Origin: Limobrevibacterium gyesilva
Lineage (GTDB): Bacteria > Pseudomonadota > Alphaproteobacteria > Acetobacterales > Acetobacteraceae
Direction of reading: 5' to 3'
Assembly (NCBI RefSeq): GCF_025989185.1
Contig: NZ_JAPDNT010000012.1
Location: forward strand, 1 to 64,000
DNA: 64,000 nt
Shown here: positions 6,739-15,938 of the stretch, piece by piece
Layout: each line of letters starts with the position of its first letter
How positions within the stretch are numbered: the first letter of the stretch is position 1
The notes under the pieces: model-generated
The model's database searches: none
Seen by the model: the letters and a program-made list of their open reading frames with translations, nothing else
What the model was told of the DNA's origin: nothing
Translations under genes and position numbers: made by a program

Positions 6739-8247
6739 TCACCCGATCCAGGCTTCCTCCAGCAGTATCCCCGAATTCCCCGTCAGTGCCCCCGGTAACG
6801 TGCCGAAGCCCTGTACGGATTTCGCCATACCATACGCCTGCGCCCGCCATGCTAGGCTCACGTACGGTGCCTGCTGCAGGAACACCTGTTCCACGCGCGC
6901 ATAGATCGCGCGCCGCTTCGCCGTGTCGTATTCGGCCCGCCCCTCCGCGAACAGCTTGTGCAGTTCGGGTGTCGCCAGCCCCGCACTGCGGCTGTAGACC
7001 GGCGACAACTCGCCATCGGTGACGGCAGCCAACCCGTCCGGATCGTTGCTGTCCGCGGTGGTGACGAACACGGCGAATTCGTATTGCCCGCGATTGCCCA
7101 GCGCCACGCGCTGCCCCCATTCGGGCAGCGACAGCTGCACGCGGATGCCGATCTCGCCCAGATGCTGCTGCACGATCTGCCCGGTATCGCGGTGCATGCC
7201 GTATTGCGATGTCGCCAGCAGCGTGCAGTCGAACCCGTTGGGCACGCCGGCCTCCGCCAGCAGCTTGCGCGCCCGGTCGGGATCGTAGTGCCAGGCATTC
7301 GGCGGATTGGGGTCGTAATAGGCCGAGCCCGGCGCGATCGGCAGGCTGCCGAGCGGCGCGCCATGGCCGAAGAACACCGCTTTGACGATCTCCTCGCGCC
7401 GGATGGCGAATGCGGTGGCCAGGCGCAGGCGCGGGTCCTTGAACGGTCCGCTGCGCCCGTTGAACAGCAGATTCATGAACGGGCCCATGGTGCTGTCCAG
7501 CTTCAGCGCCGGGCTCGCCTGCACCGCGTCAAAGGACTGCCACGGCACGTATTCGATGATGTCCACATCGCCGCTGGTCAATGCCGCCAGCCGCAGGTTC
7601 TCGTCGGGATAGGCGATCATGCGGATGGTTTTCGTCTTCGGCAGTCCGGGACGATAGAATTTCCCCGACGCGGTGAGCTCCAGCGACACCCCGCGCTCCT
7701 GCGCGGTCAGCGTGTACGGCCCCGCGCCGATCGGCTGCTCGATCGAGCCCTGGGCGATGATCGGCATATGCGGGCTGGCCAGCCATTCCGGCAGCGTCGC
7801 GGTCGGCTCGGCCATGACGATGCGCACCGTGCGCGCATCCGGCGTATCGATCTGCTTCACGCCGGCCAGCGCGCTGCGCAGATAGGCAGTGGACCGTTCG
7901 GCCACCACCTGCTCCAGCGTGTAGCGCACATCGGCCGATGTCACCGGCGCGCCATTGTGGAAGCCTGCCTCGCGCAGGCGGAACAGCCAGCCGGTGGCGC
8001 CATCGGGCTGCCAGCTCTCCGCCAGCTCGCCGCGCAGCGTGCCGGTGCGATCGTACGACATCAGACCGCGATACATCAGCAGCTTCACCGTGGCCGCGGC
8101 CGCACCGGTATTGGCGAACGGCAGCAGGCTGGGTGGAAATGCGGACAGTCCGAATATGATCCGGTCCGGCGTCGGCGCGGCGCGCACGGGCCGGGCCAGC
8201 AACGGCAGAAGGGCTGCAGACAAGGCAGCGCGGCGGGACAGCTGCAT
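6739..8247 (-). CDS. ABC transporter substrate-binding protein, family 5
   Basis: A 502-residue exported solute-binding protein. The leader MQLSRRAALSAALLPLLARP with SRRAAL is Tat-like, ending near PVRAA. Mature landmarks: GELAESWQPDGATGWLFRLR (the W.F.LR..v.F..G.P pattern), FHNGAPVTSADVRYTLEQ, IGAGPYTL, a central MNLLFNGRSGPFKDPRLRLA and the C-terminal YARVEQVFLQQAPYVSLAW. Start 8247 has AAGGGG upstream; longer frames lack a site and would bury the leader. No permease partners lie beside it. It is divergent from the creatininase-family gene with a 100-base shared promoter region, so the two may be co-regulated and act on the same amide or peptide. Substrate unknown. Confidence 0.86.
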   Translation of the reverse strand: MQLSRRAALSAALLPLLARPVRAAPTPDRIIFGLSAFPPSLLPFANTGAAAATVKLLMYRGLMSYDRTGTLRGELAESWQPDGATGWLFRLREAGFHNGAPVTSADVRYTLEQVVAERSTAYLRSALAGVKQIDTPDARTVRIVMAEPTATLPEWLASPHMPIIAQGSIEQPIGAGPYTLTAQERGVSLELTASGKFYRPGLPKTKTIRMIAYPDENLRLAALTSGDVDIIEYVPWQSFDAVQASPALKLDSTMGPFMNLLFNGRSGPFKDPRLRLATAFAIRREEIVKAVFFGHGAPLGSLPIAPGSAYYDPNPPNAWHYDPDRARKLLAEAGVPNGFDCTLLATSQYGMHRDTGQIVQQHLGEIGIRVQLSLPEWGQRVALGNRGQYEFAVFVTTADSNDPDGLAAVTDGELSPVYSRSAGLATPELHKLFAEGRAEYDTAKRRAIYARVEQVFLQQAPYVSLAWRAQAYGMAKSVQGFGTLPGALTGNSGILLEEAWIG

Positions 8248-8347
8248 GGGCGACCCCTTGAGGGCGTTGAAACCCGAGCCTACCATCCCGGCGACACATC
8301 GCAACGGCAAGGTCCCAATGGTCGCAGGCACGTCCCCGAAAGTTCGA

Positions 8348-9130
8348 ATGAGCGAGATTACCGGCGGCGAGGCCCGCGAGCTCTACGCGCGCCGGCCGGT
8401 GGTCCTGCTGCCGATGGGCAGCCAGGAAGACCAGGGGCCGCACGCGCCCATGGGCGACTACCTCTCCGCCGACAAGATCGCCGAGCACATCGCCCGCCGC
8501 GCCACCGCGCGCGGCACCGAAACGGTGGTGGCGCCGGTGGTGCCGTTCGGCGGCGCCGATTATTTCGGCTCCATGCCCGGCGGCATCGCCCTGCAGCAGG
8601 CCACGCTGCGCGCGGTGATCACGGACATGCTCGCCTGCCTGCTGCGCCACGGCCTGTCGCGCATCGTCGTCATCAACGGCCATGGCGGCAACGTGCAGGC
8701 CATCCACGAGGCGACGCACGCGGTCTATCTGCGCGACCGCATCCTCATTCCCAGCCTATATCTGTGGAAGGTCGGCTATTCGCTGCTGCCGGGCATCCTC
8801 GGCGAGGCGAAGGCCAAGCAGGCCGCGGGCCATGGCGCCGACCCGCTGACCAGTGTCGCCATGCACCTGTTCCCCGACCTGATGCGCCCCGACCTCGTTC
8901 CCGCCCCGACGCCGCTGCAGGACGTGCTGGGCATGCCGGCGGCCGCTTTCGGCGTCGCCCGGTTCGAAGGCGCGGAAATCGCCGTCCCCGTCGAGTACCA
9001 CGAAATCGCCCCGGACGGCGTGCGCGGCGGCGATGCGCGGTTGTGCTCGGAAGCGACGGGCGCCGCCCTGGTCGAACAGCTCACCGAACTGGGCGCCCGC
9101 TTCGTCGCCCACTACGCCGCGCGCACCTGA
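8348..9130 (+). CDS. Creatininase-family amidohydrolase
   Basis: A 260-residue metal-dependent hydrolase of the creatininase/FAPy deformylase family, acting on cyclic or linear amide bonds. Visible marks: VVLLPMGSQEDQGPHAPMGD near the N-terminus (Glu, His and Asp of the metal site), the central INGHGGN and a later EYHEIAPDGVRGGDARLCS. Length is normal. ATG 8348 (MSEITGGEAREL) fits the family; ATG 8318, with AAGG five bases upstream, would add ten residues and is possible. The gene is divergent from an orphan binding-protein gene and convergent with phnX. The actual substrate (creatinine, formamidopyrimidine, pterin precursor or other) cannot be decided from sequence. Confidence 0.85.
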   Translation: MSEITGGEARELYARRPVVLLPMGSQEDQGPHAPMGDYLSADKIAEHIARRATARGTETVVAPVVPFGGADYFGSMPGGIALQQATLRAVITDMLACLLRHGLSRIVVINGHGGNVQAIHEATHAVYLRDRILIPSLYLWKVGYSLLPGILGEAKAKQAAGHGADPLTSVAMHLFPDLMRPDLVPAPTPLQDVLGMPAAAFGVARFEGAEIAVPVEYHEIAPDGVRGGDARLCSEATGAALVEQLTELGARFVAHYAART

Positions 9131-9160
9131 CGCAGTTGCGACCGGCAGCCGCGCGGCGGG

Positions 9161-9970
9161 TCACCCTCCGCGCGGCTTCTCCCCGCGTGCCATCCGCGCC
9201 TCGATCGCATCGATGGCGCCCGGCAGGTCGGCGATGCTGTCGATCACCAGGTCGGCGCCCGCCGCTTGCATCTCCTGCGTCGCCCGCGCCCGCATCTGCG
9301 CGCGCTCGCCATCCGTCGCGGCGGCCAGTTCCGCGGCGGACAGGCCGGCGATGTTGCCGGTCAGCGCCAGTCCCACCGTCCAGGTGCCGGCGTTCAGCCC
9401 CTCGCCGATGCCCGGCGGCGTGTCGTCCACTTTCACCACCGTTGCCGCCGGCCACACGCCCATCTGCGCCATGGCATGCCACATCATCAGCGGGCTCGGC
9501 CGCCCCTGCGGCAGGTCGCCGGCGCAGACCACGATCTCCGGCGCATAGCCCGCGGCGGCCGCGATCGGCATCAGTTCCGCCATGATCGGCCGCGTGTAGC
9601 CGGTGGTGGAGCCGATGCGCAGCCCACGCCGCCGCAACTCCGCCAGCGCGTCGAGCGCACCCGGAATCAGATCGGCGTGGTCCTTCACCGCGGCGACGTT
9701 CATCGGCTCGAACACCGCGAACAGCGCGTCGATATCGGCCTCGTTGAAATCGCGCCCGTGCCGCGCCCGCCACGCCGCCGCCACCGCGGGCGCCTGCCCG
9801 ACCATGCGGATATGGTCGCGCTTGGCCATGCCCATTGGCCCGCGCGCGTCGGCGATGCTGATGGCCACGCCGAACTGCGCGAAGGCGCGCACGAAGGCGC
9901 CCATCGGCGCGCGGCTGCCGTGGTCGAGCACGGTGCCGGCCCAGTCCAGGATCACGGCTTGCAGCTTCAT
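9161..9970 (-). CDS. phnX: Phosphonoacetaldehyde hydrolase (phosphonatase), HAD superfamily
   Basis: Cleaves the C-P bond of phosphonoacetaldehyde to acetaldehyde and phosphate. The 269-residue protein starts MKLQAVILDWAGTVLDHGSR, with nucleophile D9 and the D-W-A-G-T signature of phosphonatases. K50 in GPMGMAKRDHI is the expected Schiff-base lysine in the cap domain. STTGYT is HAD motif II and KVDDTPPGI the acidic motif. It lies 12 bases downstream of the FAD oxidoreductase gene with GAGGAGG just before the start, so the pair forms an operon. In the usual pathway a transaminase makes phosphonoacetaldehyde; here an oxidative deamination by the neighbouring flavoenzyme is the likely source. 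Family call is strong; preference for phosphonoacetaldehyde over a hydroxylated analogue is not settled. Confidence 0.9.
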   Translation of the reverse strand: MKLQAVILDWAGTVLDHGSRAPMGAFVRAFAQFGVAISIADARGPMGMAKRDHIRMVGQAPAVAAAWRARHGRDFNEADIDALFAVFEPMNVAAVKDHADLIPGALDALAELRRRGLRIGSTTGYTRPIMAELMPIAAAAGYAPEIVVCAGDLPQGRPSPLMMWHAMAQMGVWPAATVVKVDDTPPGIGEGLNAGTWTVGLALTGNIAGLSAAELAAATDGERAQMRARATQEMQAAGADLVIDSIADLPGAIDAIEARMARGEKPRGG

Positions 9971-9982
9971 GGCCAGGCCTCC

Positions 9983-11128
9983 TCAGGCCGCATGCGGCGG
10001 CGGCGCCAGGCCGAGCAGGTCGGCCATCGTCTCTTCGGCGATCGCGAAGGCGGTGCTCGCACCGGTGCCGCTGGTCACCATCACCAGCCGCACGCCGTCC
10101 ATCGGCGCCTCAGTGAAGGCCACGTCGGGGCCGCTGGGATAGACGCCGGTCCAGCGCTCGATCACCTCGGGCGCGGGACGCCCGAGCACCAGCTCCAGTT
10201 CCGCAAGGATACGGTCGTCCACGGCGCGCGGCTGGAACGGATCGGGCGTATCCGCATAGTGGTGGCTGTCGCCCACTACCATCGTTCCGTCCGCATCCTG
10301 CACCACGATCAGATGGATGCCGTCGGCCAGCCACGCCGCCTGCTCCGCCTCCAGCCGCGCCCGCAGCGCCGGCAATGAGGGTGCCACGCCGTAGCCGAGA
10401 TAGCGCACCAGTCCCAGGTCGCTCATCACCGCCGCCGGCAGCCGCCAGCCCGGATCGGCCAGGCGCAGCATGTGCAGCTTGCACAGCGTGATGCCGCGCC
10501 GCCGCGTGATCTCCGGGAACAGCGTCACCAAGTCGGTGCCGGGACACACCACCACGTGGTCGGCCGTCAGAACGCCGCCGGGCGTCACCACCCGGCCGGG
10601 CTCCACCGCCAGCGCCGCCATGCGCGGCAGGAAGGTGACGCCATGCGCCGCCGCCAGCCATGCCGCCAGTTGCGGCACGGCATGGCGGCTTTCCACCCGC
10701 AACTCGTGCGGGCTGTGCAGCGCGCCCTGCAACTCCCCCGCCAGCATCGGCGCCGCCTGCACCAGCGCATCGCCGCGCAGGATGCGGCAGTCGCGGCCCA
10801 TGTCGCTGGCCGCGAACGCCTCCAGCACCGTCATCGCCTCGGGCCGGCGCGCGCACATCAGCAGGCCGCGCTGATGCACCGCGATCCCCGCCGGCTCGGC
10901 CACCTCCGCCCACACGTCGCGGCTGCGCATGGCACGGCGCCAGGTGATGCCCTGCTCCTGCCCGGTCACCGTCACGAAACCGAAATTGCGCACCGACGCA
11001 CCGGCGGCCCGCGCGTCGCGGTCGATCACCGCGGTGCGCAACCCGTGCCGGCTCGCCGCCAGCGCATGCGCCAGCCCGACAATGCCATGGCCGACGATCA
11101 CGCAGTCGAATTGCAGATTGCGATGCAT
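9983..11128 (-). CDS. FAD-dependent aminophosphonate oxidoreductase-like protein (TIGR03364 type)
   Basis: A 381-residue DAO-fold flavoprotein. The N-terminus FDCVIVGHGIVGLAHALAAS carries the GxGxxG dinucleotide-binding motif at about residues 13-18, followed by VIDRDARAAGASVRNFGFV; the S-V-R-N-F-G-F string is typical of this clade. The C-terminus VRLVMVTSGTGASTAFAIAE is the second FAD contact. Relatives are known to sit beside phosphonatase genes and are proposed to deaminate an aminophosphonate oxidatively. Here it precedes phnX in the same operon, which supports that role. The substrate (2-aminoethylphosphonate or a hydroxylated form) is inference. Start 11128 gives the FAD motif the normal distance from the N-terminus. 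It is divergent from the Liv-type transporter across a 114-base gap. Confidence 0.82.
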   Translation of the reverse strand: MHRNLQFDCVIVGHGIVGLAHALAASRHGLRTAVIDRDARAAGASVRNFGFVTVTGQEQGITWRRAMRSRDVWAEVAEPAGIAVHQRGLLMCARRPEAMTVLEAFAASDMGRDCRILRGDALVQAAPMLAGELQGALHSPHELRVESRHAVPQLAAWLAAAHGVTFLPRMAALAVEPGRVVTPGGVLTADHVVVCPGTDLVTLFPEITRRRGITLCKLHMLRLADPGWRLPAAVMSDLGLVRYLGYGVAPSLPALRARLEAEQAAWLADGIHLIVVQDADGTMVVGDSHHYADTPDPFQPRAVDDRILAELELVLGRPAPEVIERWTGVYPSGPDVAFTEAPMDGVRLVMVTSGTGASTAFAIAEETMADLLGLAPPPHAA

Positions 11129-11242
11129 GCCCCGCCGTAGACGACCGGCCGTTGCGGGGCAAGCCTTCGCATGCTTCGTTGATCTTGCTTCAGCGTTATG
11201 ACATTTTAAGCTTGAAGCAATCAGCCACTCTGGCGGGGGCGC

Positions 11243-12283
11243 ATGACGGCGGAACTGGCGCTGCTGCTGGCACAGGACGGGGTGGCAAACGGCGCGATCT
11301 ATGTGCTGGCCGCACTCGGCATCGTGCTGGTGTTCCTGGTCACCCGCGTCGTCTTCGTCCCCTTCGGCGACCTCATCGCCTATGCCTCGTTGACGCTGGC
11401 GGCCCTGCAGGAAGGCAGGCGCCCCGGCATCGTGTGGCTGGTGCTGCTGCTTGCCGGCCTCGCCTTGCTGTTCGAGCTTGCCGGGCGGCAGCGCAAATGG
11501 GGGCGTGCCCTGCTGGCCTATGGCGTGCTGCCCTGCCTGCCGGTGGCGGCGGCGTTCCTGCTGGCCGGGCGGGCGTTGCCACCGCTGGTGGAGATGGCGT
11601 TGACGATCGGGCTGATCCTTCCGATCGCGCCGTTGCTGTATCGCATCGCCTTCCGCCCGATCGCCGATGCGTCGGTGCTGGTGCTGCTGATCGTGGCGGT
11701 GGTGCTGCATTTCGCCATCTCCGGCATCGCGCTGATGGTGTTCGGGCCGGAAGGCGCGCGGCCACGTCTGCTCACCACGGCGAGTTTCGAGATCGGCGGC
11801 CTGTTCTTCCCCGGGCAGATGCTGCTGATGCTGGCCGCCTCGGCGCTGGCGACGCTGCTGCTGGCGTTGTTCTTCGGCTTCACCCTCTCCGGCAAGGCGC
11901 TGCGGGCGACCGCGGTGAACCGCGTGGGGGCGCGGCTGGTGGGCATCCGGCCAGGTGCGGCGGGGGCCACCGCCTTCCTGCTGGCCTCGGCGCTGGCAGC
12001 GGCCTCCGGCATCCTGATCGGGCCGGTGACGACGCTGTTCTACGATTCCGGCTTCGTCATTGGGCTGAAGGCGTTCGTGGGCGCGATCATCGGCGGGCTG
12101 GTGAGCTATCCCGGCGCGGTGCTGGGGGCGCTGTTCGTGGGCCTGCTCGAAAGCTTCACGGCGTTCTGGAACAGCGCGCTGAAGGAAGTGGTGGTGTTCG
12201 CGGTGCTGGTGCCCGTGCTGATCCTGCGCTCGGCGCTGCAGCGCCACGGCGCGGAGGAAGAGCCGGAAGAGGACGGGCTGTGA
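11243..12283 (+). CDS. Branched-chain-type ABC transporter permease (LivH-like)
   Basis: A 346-residue inner-membrane permease. It begins LLLAQDGVANGAIYVLAALG, matching the LivH N-terminal pattern, has about eight to nine hydrophobic segments, and ends with the conserved loop KAFVGAIIGGLVSYPGAVLG followed by GLLES. It would form one half of the pore of an importer for amino acids, amides or related solutes. The acidic tail EEEPEEDG is unusual but short. Its stop overlaps the GTG start of the next gene, indicating coupled translation. No periplasmic binding protein is encoded with the operon, so substrate cannot be inferred from one. Divergent from the phosphonatase operon, which raises the possibility of aminophosphonate import; weak inference. 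Confidence 0.87.
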   Translation: MTAELALLLAQDGVANGAIYVLAALGIVLVFLVTRVVFVPFGDLIAYASLTLAALQEGRRPGIVWLVLLLAGLALLFELAGRQRKWGRALLAYGVLPCLPVAAAFLLAGRALPPLVEMALTIGLILPIAPLLYRIAFRPIADASVLVLLIVAVVLHFAISGIALMVFGPEGARPRLLTTASFEIGGLFFPGQMLLMLAASALATLLLALFFGFTLSGKALRATAVNRVGARLVGIRPGAAGATAFLLASALAAASGILIGPVTTLFYDSGFVIGLKAFVGAIIGGLVSYPGAVLGALFVGLLESFTAFWNSALKEVVVFAVLVPVLILRSALQRHGAEEEPEEDGL

Positions 12284-14046
12284 GCCGGATGCAGGAGCGC
12301 GCCCTGCTGCTGCTGGCCGTGGCGGCGCTGGCCGGCCTGCCGCTGGCGGCCAGCAATTATTTCGTGACGCTGATGAACTATATCGGCATCGGCGCGCTGG
12401 CGGCGCTGGGGCTGGTGCTGCTGACTGGGGTGGGCGGGCTTACCTCGTTCGGGCAGGCGGCGTTCGTGGGCATCGGCGCCTATGCCACGGCGTGGTGGAC
12501 CACGGTGCAGGGCGGCTCGCCCTGGGTCGGGCTGGTACTGGCGGTGGCCTTCACCTTCGCGGTCGCGATCGTGCTGGGGGCGGCGACGCTGCGGCTGGGC
12601 GGGCATCTGCTGCCGCTGTCCACCATCGCCTGGGGGCTCGCGATCTTCTTCCTGTTCGGCAATATCGAAGGGCTGGGGCGGCACAATGGCATTTCCGCCA
12701 TCCCGCCAGTGACATTGGGCGGGCTGTCGTTCCAGTCCGGCACGGCCGGCTACTACCTGGTGTGGGCGACGCTGGGCGCGGTGATGTGGCTGTGCGCCAA
12801 CCTGCTGGGCTCGCGCCAGGGAAGGGCCATCCGCAGCCTGCGCGGCGGCACGGCGATGGCCGAAAGCCTGGGCATCGACACGTTCCGCATCCGCCTCGCG
12901 GTGTTCGTGCTGGCCGGCGTGCTGGCGGGGCTGTCCGGCTGGCTGTTCGCGCATGTTCAGCGCTTCATCAGCCCGACGGCGTTCGATGTCGGGCCGGGCA
13001 TGGAATACCTGTTCATGGCCATGCTCGGGGGTGCCGGGCATATCGGCGGCGCGGTGCTGGGCTCGGCGCTGGTGACGCTGGCCAAGGACGCGCTGCAGGA
13101 CCTGCTGCCGGCGCTGATAAAGGAGTCCGGCCAGCTTGAGGTGGTGGTGTTCGGGGCGCTGTTCATCCTGGTGCTGCAGCACGCCCGCGGCGGCCTGATC
13201 CCGTCGCTGCAGCGCCTGCTGCCGCGCGCCACGCCGCCGGTGCCGCCCGACGCCCCACCTTTGCCCCGCCGCGCGCCGCCGGCAGCGGGCGGCGAGGTGC
13301 TGGTGGTCGACGGCGTGGTGAAGCGCTTCGGCGGGCTGGTGGCAGTGAACCAGGTGGGGTTCGAACTGCGCGCCGGCGAGATCCTCGGGCTGATCGGGCC
13401 GAACGGCGCGGGCAAGAGCACGCTGTTCAACCTGGTCTGCGGCACCGCCACCGCGGATGCCGGGCGCATCCGCTTTCTCGGCCAGGACATCGCGGGACTG
13501 CCGGCCCGGCGCATCGCCGCCCGCGGCATCGCGCGCACGTTCCAGCATGTGCGGCTGCGGCCGACCATGACGCTGCTGGAGAACGTGATGCTGGGCGCGC
13601 ATCTGCGGGCGCGGGCCGGGCTGCTGCGCGGCGCGCTGCGGCTCGATCGTGCCGAGGAACGGGCGATCCGGGCGGAGGCCATGCGGCAGTTGCGCCGGGT
13701 GGGGCTGGACCCAAACCCGCATGAGCTCGCGGGCAACCTGCCGCTGGGTCAGCAGCGCATCCTGGAAGTGGCCCGCGCGCTGGCGGCCGACCCGCTGCTG
13801 ATCATCCTCGACGAGCCCGCGGCCGGGCTGCGGCGGCTGGAGAAGCAGAAGTTGGCCGAACTGTTGCGGGCATTGCGGGCGGAGGGGATGACGATCCTGC
13901 TGGTCGAGCACGACATGGAATTCGTCATGGGGCTGGTGGATCGGATCGTGGTGATGGAGTTCGGCACCAGGATCGCCGAGGGCCCACCCGCGTCGATCCG
14001 GGCGGATGCGCGGGTGCAGGAAGCCTATCTCGGAGGGGTGGCGTGA
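12280..14046 (+). CDS. Fused branched-chain-type ABC permease and ATPase (LivM-LivG)
   Basis: A 588-residue fusion. Residues 1-310 are a LivM-like permease ([39 protein letters not shown]). After a Pro-rich linker (about 312-340, [16 protein letters not shown]) comes a LivG-like ATPase: Walker [10 protein letters not shown] at about 373-381, Q-loop region [20 protein letters not shown], signature LPLGQQR, Walker [12 protein letters not shown] and the switch LVEHDM. Start GTG 12280 overlaps the previous stop and has GAGGA upstream; ATG 12289 is an alternative. Permease-ATPase fusions exist in this family but separate genes are the rule. The ATPase would pair with the LivF-like protein encoded next. 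Confidence 0.9.
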   Translation: MSRMQERALLLLAVAALAGLPLAASNYFVTLMNYIGIGALAALGLVLLTGVGGLTSFGQAAFVGIGAYATAWWTTVQGGSPWVGLVLAVAFTFAVAIVLGAATLRLGGHLLPLSTIAWGLAIFFLFGNIEGLGRHNGISAIPPVTLGGLSFQSGTAGYYLVWATLGAVMWLCANLLGSRQGRAIRSLRGGTAMAESLGIDTFRIRLAVFVLAGVLAGLSGWLFAHVQRFISPTAFDVGPGMEYLFMAMLGGAGHIGGAVLGSALVTLAKDALQDLLPALIKESGQLEVVVFGALFILVLQHARGGLIPSLQRLLPRATPPVPPDAPPLPRRAPPAAGGEVLVVDGVVKRFGGLVAVNQVGFELRAGEILGLIGPNGAGKSTLFNLVCGTATADAGRIRFLGQDIAGLPARRIAARGIARTFQHVRLRPTMTLLENVMLGAHLRARAGLLRGALRLDRAEERAIRAEAMRQLRRVGLDPNPHELAGNLPLGQQRILEVARALAADPLLIILDEPAAGLRRLEKQKLAELLRALRAEGMTILLVEHDMEFVMGLVDRIVVMEFGTRIAEGPPASIRADARVQEAYLGGVA

Positions 14047-14765
14047 CCGCCCTGCTGCAGGCCGACGACGTGCATGTGGCCTATGGGCGCATCGAGGCGG
14101 TGCGCGGCGTGTCGCTGTCGCTGCAGGCCGGGCAGATCGTGACCGTGATCGGGCCGAACGGCGCCGGCAAGACCACGCTGCTGGCCGCGCTGATGGGCCT
14201 GCTCCCGGCACGCGGGCGCATCGCCTATGACGGCGCCGACCTGGCCGGGCTGGACGTGGAGGCGCGGGTCGAGCGCGGGTTGTGCCTGGTGCCGGAGCGG
14301 CGCGAGCTGTTCACGGAGATGTCGGTCGCCGACAACTTGGTGCTGGGGGCGTATGCGCATCGCCGCGACCGCGCCGGGCTGCGGGCGCGGCTGGACGAGG
14401 TGTACGGGCTGTTCCCCCGCCTGGCCGAACGGCGCGGGCAATCCGCCGGCACGCTGTCGGGCGGCGAGCGGCAGATGCTGGCGCTGGGCCGCGCGCTGAT
14501 GGGACGCCCCCGGCTGCTGCTGCTGGACGAGCCGAGCCTGGGACTGGCGCCGCTGATCGTGCGCGAGATCTTCCGGATCATCACCGGGCTGCGGGCGACC
14601 GGTGTGTCGATCCTGCTGGTCGAGCAGAATGCCCGGGCGGCGCTGGAAAGCGCCGATTACGGCTATGTGCTGGAAACCGGCCAGATCGGGCTGCACGGGC
14701 CCGCCGGCGCGCTGCTGGGCGATCCGCGGCTGTCGGCGCTGTACCTTGGCGGGGAGACCGGTTAG
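14043..14765 (+). CDS. Branched-chain-type ABC transporter ATP-binding protein (LivF-like)
   Basis: A 240-residue cytosolic ATPase that powers the Liv-type importer with the fused LivG domain. Walker A is GPNGAGKTT at residues 37-45, signature [15 protein letters not shown], Walker [14 protein letters not shown] and switch LVEQNA. The string [20 protein letters not shown] is typical of LivF. GTG 14043 overlaps the stop of the preceding fusion gene in a GTGA arrangement, so the three transporter genes are coupled. Length is normal for LivF. No binding-protein gene follows; the next gene, dmeF, is 131 bases on and unrelated. Confidence 0.9.
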   Translation: MTALLQADDVHVAYGRIEAVRGVSLSLQAGQIVTVIGPNGAGKTTLLAALMGLLPARGRIAYDGADLAGLDVEARVERGLCLVPERRELFTEMSVADNLVLGAYAHRRDRAGLRARLDEVYGLFPRLAERRGQSAGTLSGGERQMLALGRALMGRPRLLLLDEPSLGLAPLIVREIFRIITGLRATGVSILLVEQNARAALESADYGYVLETGQIGLHGPAGALLGDPRLSALYLGGETG

Positions 14766-14896
14766 GCCCCCTCACCCCGGCCCTTATATGCCCCGCTCGA
14801 TCCCGTTTGGCGTTAAACTGAGCGCTGCGCTGAACGGCGAGGCAGCCGCATAGCTGCGCGATGCCGTCCGCTCCTATCTGCGGTGAGGCACTGGCC

Positions 14897-15907
14897 ATGA
14901 GCGAGTCCGCCTTCGAGGTTCCGCTCCCCGTCCACACGCATTTCTTCCTGGGCGGCGGCCACCAGCGCAACGAGCGCCAGACCTGGGTGGTGATCTGGCT
15001 GTGCGCGGCCATGATGGCCGCCGAGATCGCCGGCGGCCTGATGTTCGGGTCCGTCGCCCTGGTGGCCGACGGGCTGCACATGTCCACGCATGCCGGGGCG
15101 CTGCTGCTGGCCGCGCTGGCGTACGCCTACGCCCGCCGGCACGCCCAGGACCCGCGCTTCAGCTTCGGCACCGGCAAGCTGGGCGACCTCGCGGGCTTCA
15201 CCAGCGCGATCGTGCTGGCGATGATCGCGCTGCTGATCGGCTACGAAGCGGTCACGCGCCTGTTCGAACCGGTGCCGATCGACTACCGGGAGGCGATCGC
15301 GATTGCCGTGCTCGGCCTTGGGGTGAACGGCGCCAGCGCGTGGCTGCTGGGCGGCGATCATGACCACCACCACGGGCATGACCACGGGCATGACCATGAT
15401 CACGACCATGATCACGACCACGGCCACGGCCACGGCCACCACGCGACGCACCATGGGGCGCATCGCGACAACAACATGCGCGCCGCCTTCATCCATGTGA
15501 TGGCGGATGCCGCAGTGTCGGTGTTGGTAATCAGCGGCCTGACGCTGGCCTGGGCGTTCGGCTGGGTGTGGATGGACCCGGTGGCGGGCCTGATCGGTGC
15601 CGTGGTGATCGCCAACTGGTCGTACGGGCTGGTGCGCGACACCGGCCGCATCCTGCTGGACATGACCCCGGATCAGCTTGCGGTGGACCGCATCCGCCAG
15701 ACCATCGAAGCCGACGGCGACCGGATCGCCGATCTGCATGTGTGGCGGCTCGGCCCGGGGCACCTCGGCGCGATCCTGTCGGTCGTGACGCGCGCGCCAC
15801 GCGATCCCGAGCACTATCGGGCGCGGCTGGCGCATGTGCGCGAGCTGTCGCATGTCACCGTCGAGATCCACGCGCAAGGAAGCGCAGGCGCCCCCGGCAT
15901 CACTTGA
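14897..15907 (+). CDS. dmeF: Cation diffusion facilitator, DmeF-type Co/Ni efflux transporter
   Basis: A 336-residue inner-membrane proton-driven exporter of divalent metals, probably Co2+ and Ni2+. The N-terminus HTHFFLGGGHQRNERQTWVV, the metal-site helix LVADGLHMSTHAG and the string RRHAQDPRFSFGTGKLGDLA match DmeF closely. Six membrane segments are predicted; between the fourth and fifth lies a His/Asp-rich cytosolic loop (about residues 154-188) of alternating HD, HG and DH. A C-terminal cytosolic domain of about 85 residues follows. Start 14897 has GAGG eight bases upstream. DmeF genes often follow a DmeR/CsoR-type repressor gene; none is present here. It opens a run of metal-related genes on the same strand. 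Confidence 0.88.
   Translation: MSESAFEVPLPVHTHFFLGGGHQRNERQTWVVIWLCAAMMAAEIAGGLMFGSVALVADGLHMSTHAGALLLAALAYAYARRHAQDPRFSFGTGKLGDLAGFTSAIVLAMIALLIGYEAVTRLFEPVPIDYREAIAIAVLGLGVNGASAWLLGGDHDHHHGHDHGHDHDHDHDHDHGHGHGHHATHHGAHRDNNMRAAFIHVMADAAVSVLVISGLTLAWAFGWVWMDPVAGLIGAVVIANWSYGLVRDTGRILLDMTPDQLAVDRIRQTIEADGDRIADLHVWRLGPGHLGAILSVVTRAPRDPEHYRARLAHVRELSHVTVEIHAQGSAGAPGIT
15358..15447 (+). repeat. In-frame tandem repeat encoding the DmeF His/Asp loop
   Basis: Short degenerate units such as CATGACCACGGG, CATGATCACGAC and GGCCACGGC are repeated in tandem. All unit changes keep frame (6 or 12 bases), so length can vary by slippage without breaking the gene. The encoded loop is a likely metal-binding segment. 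Confidence 0.7.
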
Positions 15908-15938
15908 TCGCCGCCACGGAGCGGAAGATAAGGAGCCG

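Noticed and set aside
15358-15447. Tandem repeat considered as a CRISPR-like array
   Set aside because: Units are 6-12 bases, have no spacers and encode the His loop of DmeF in frame.
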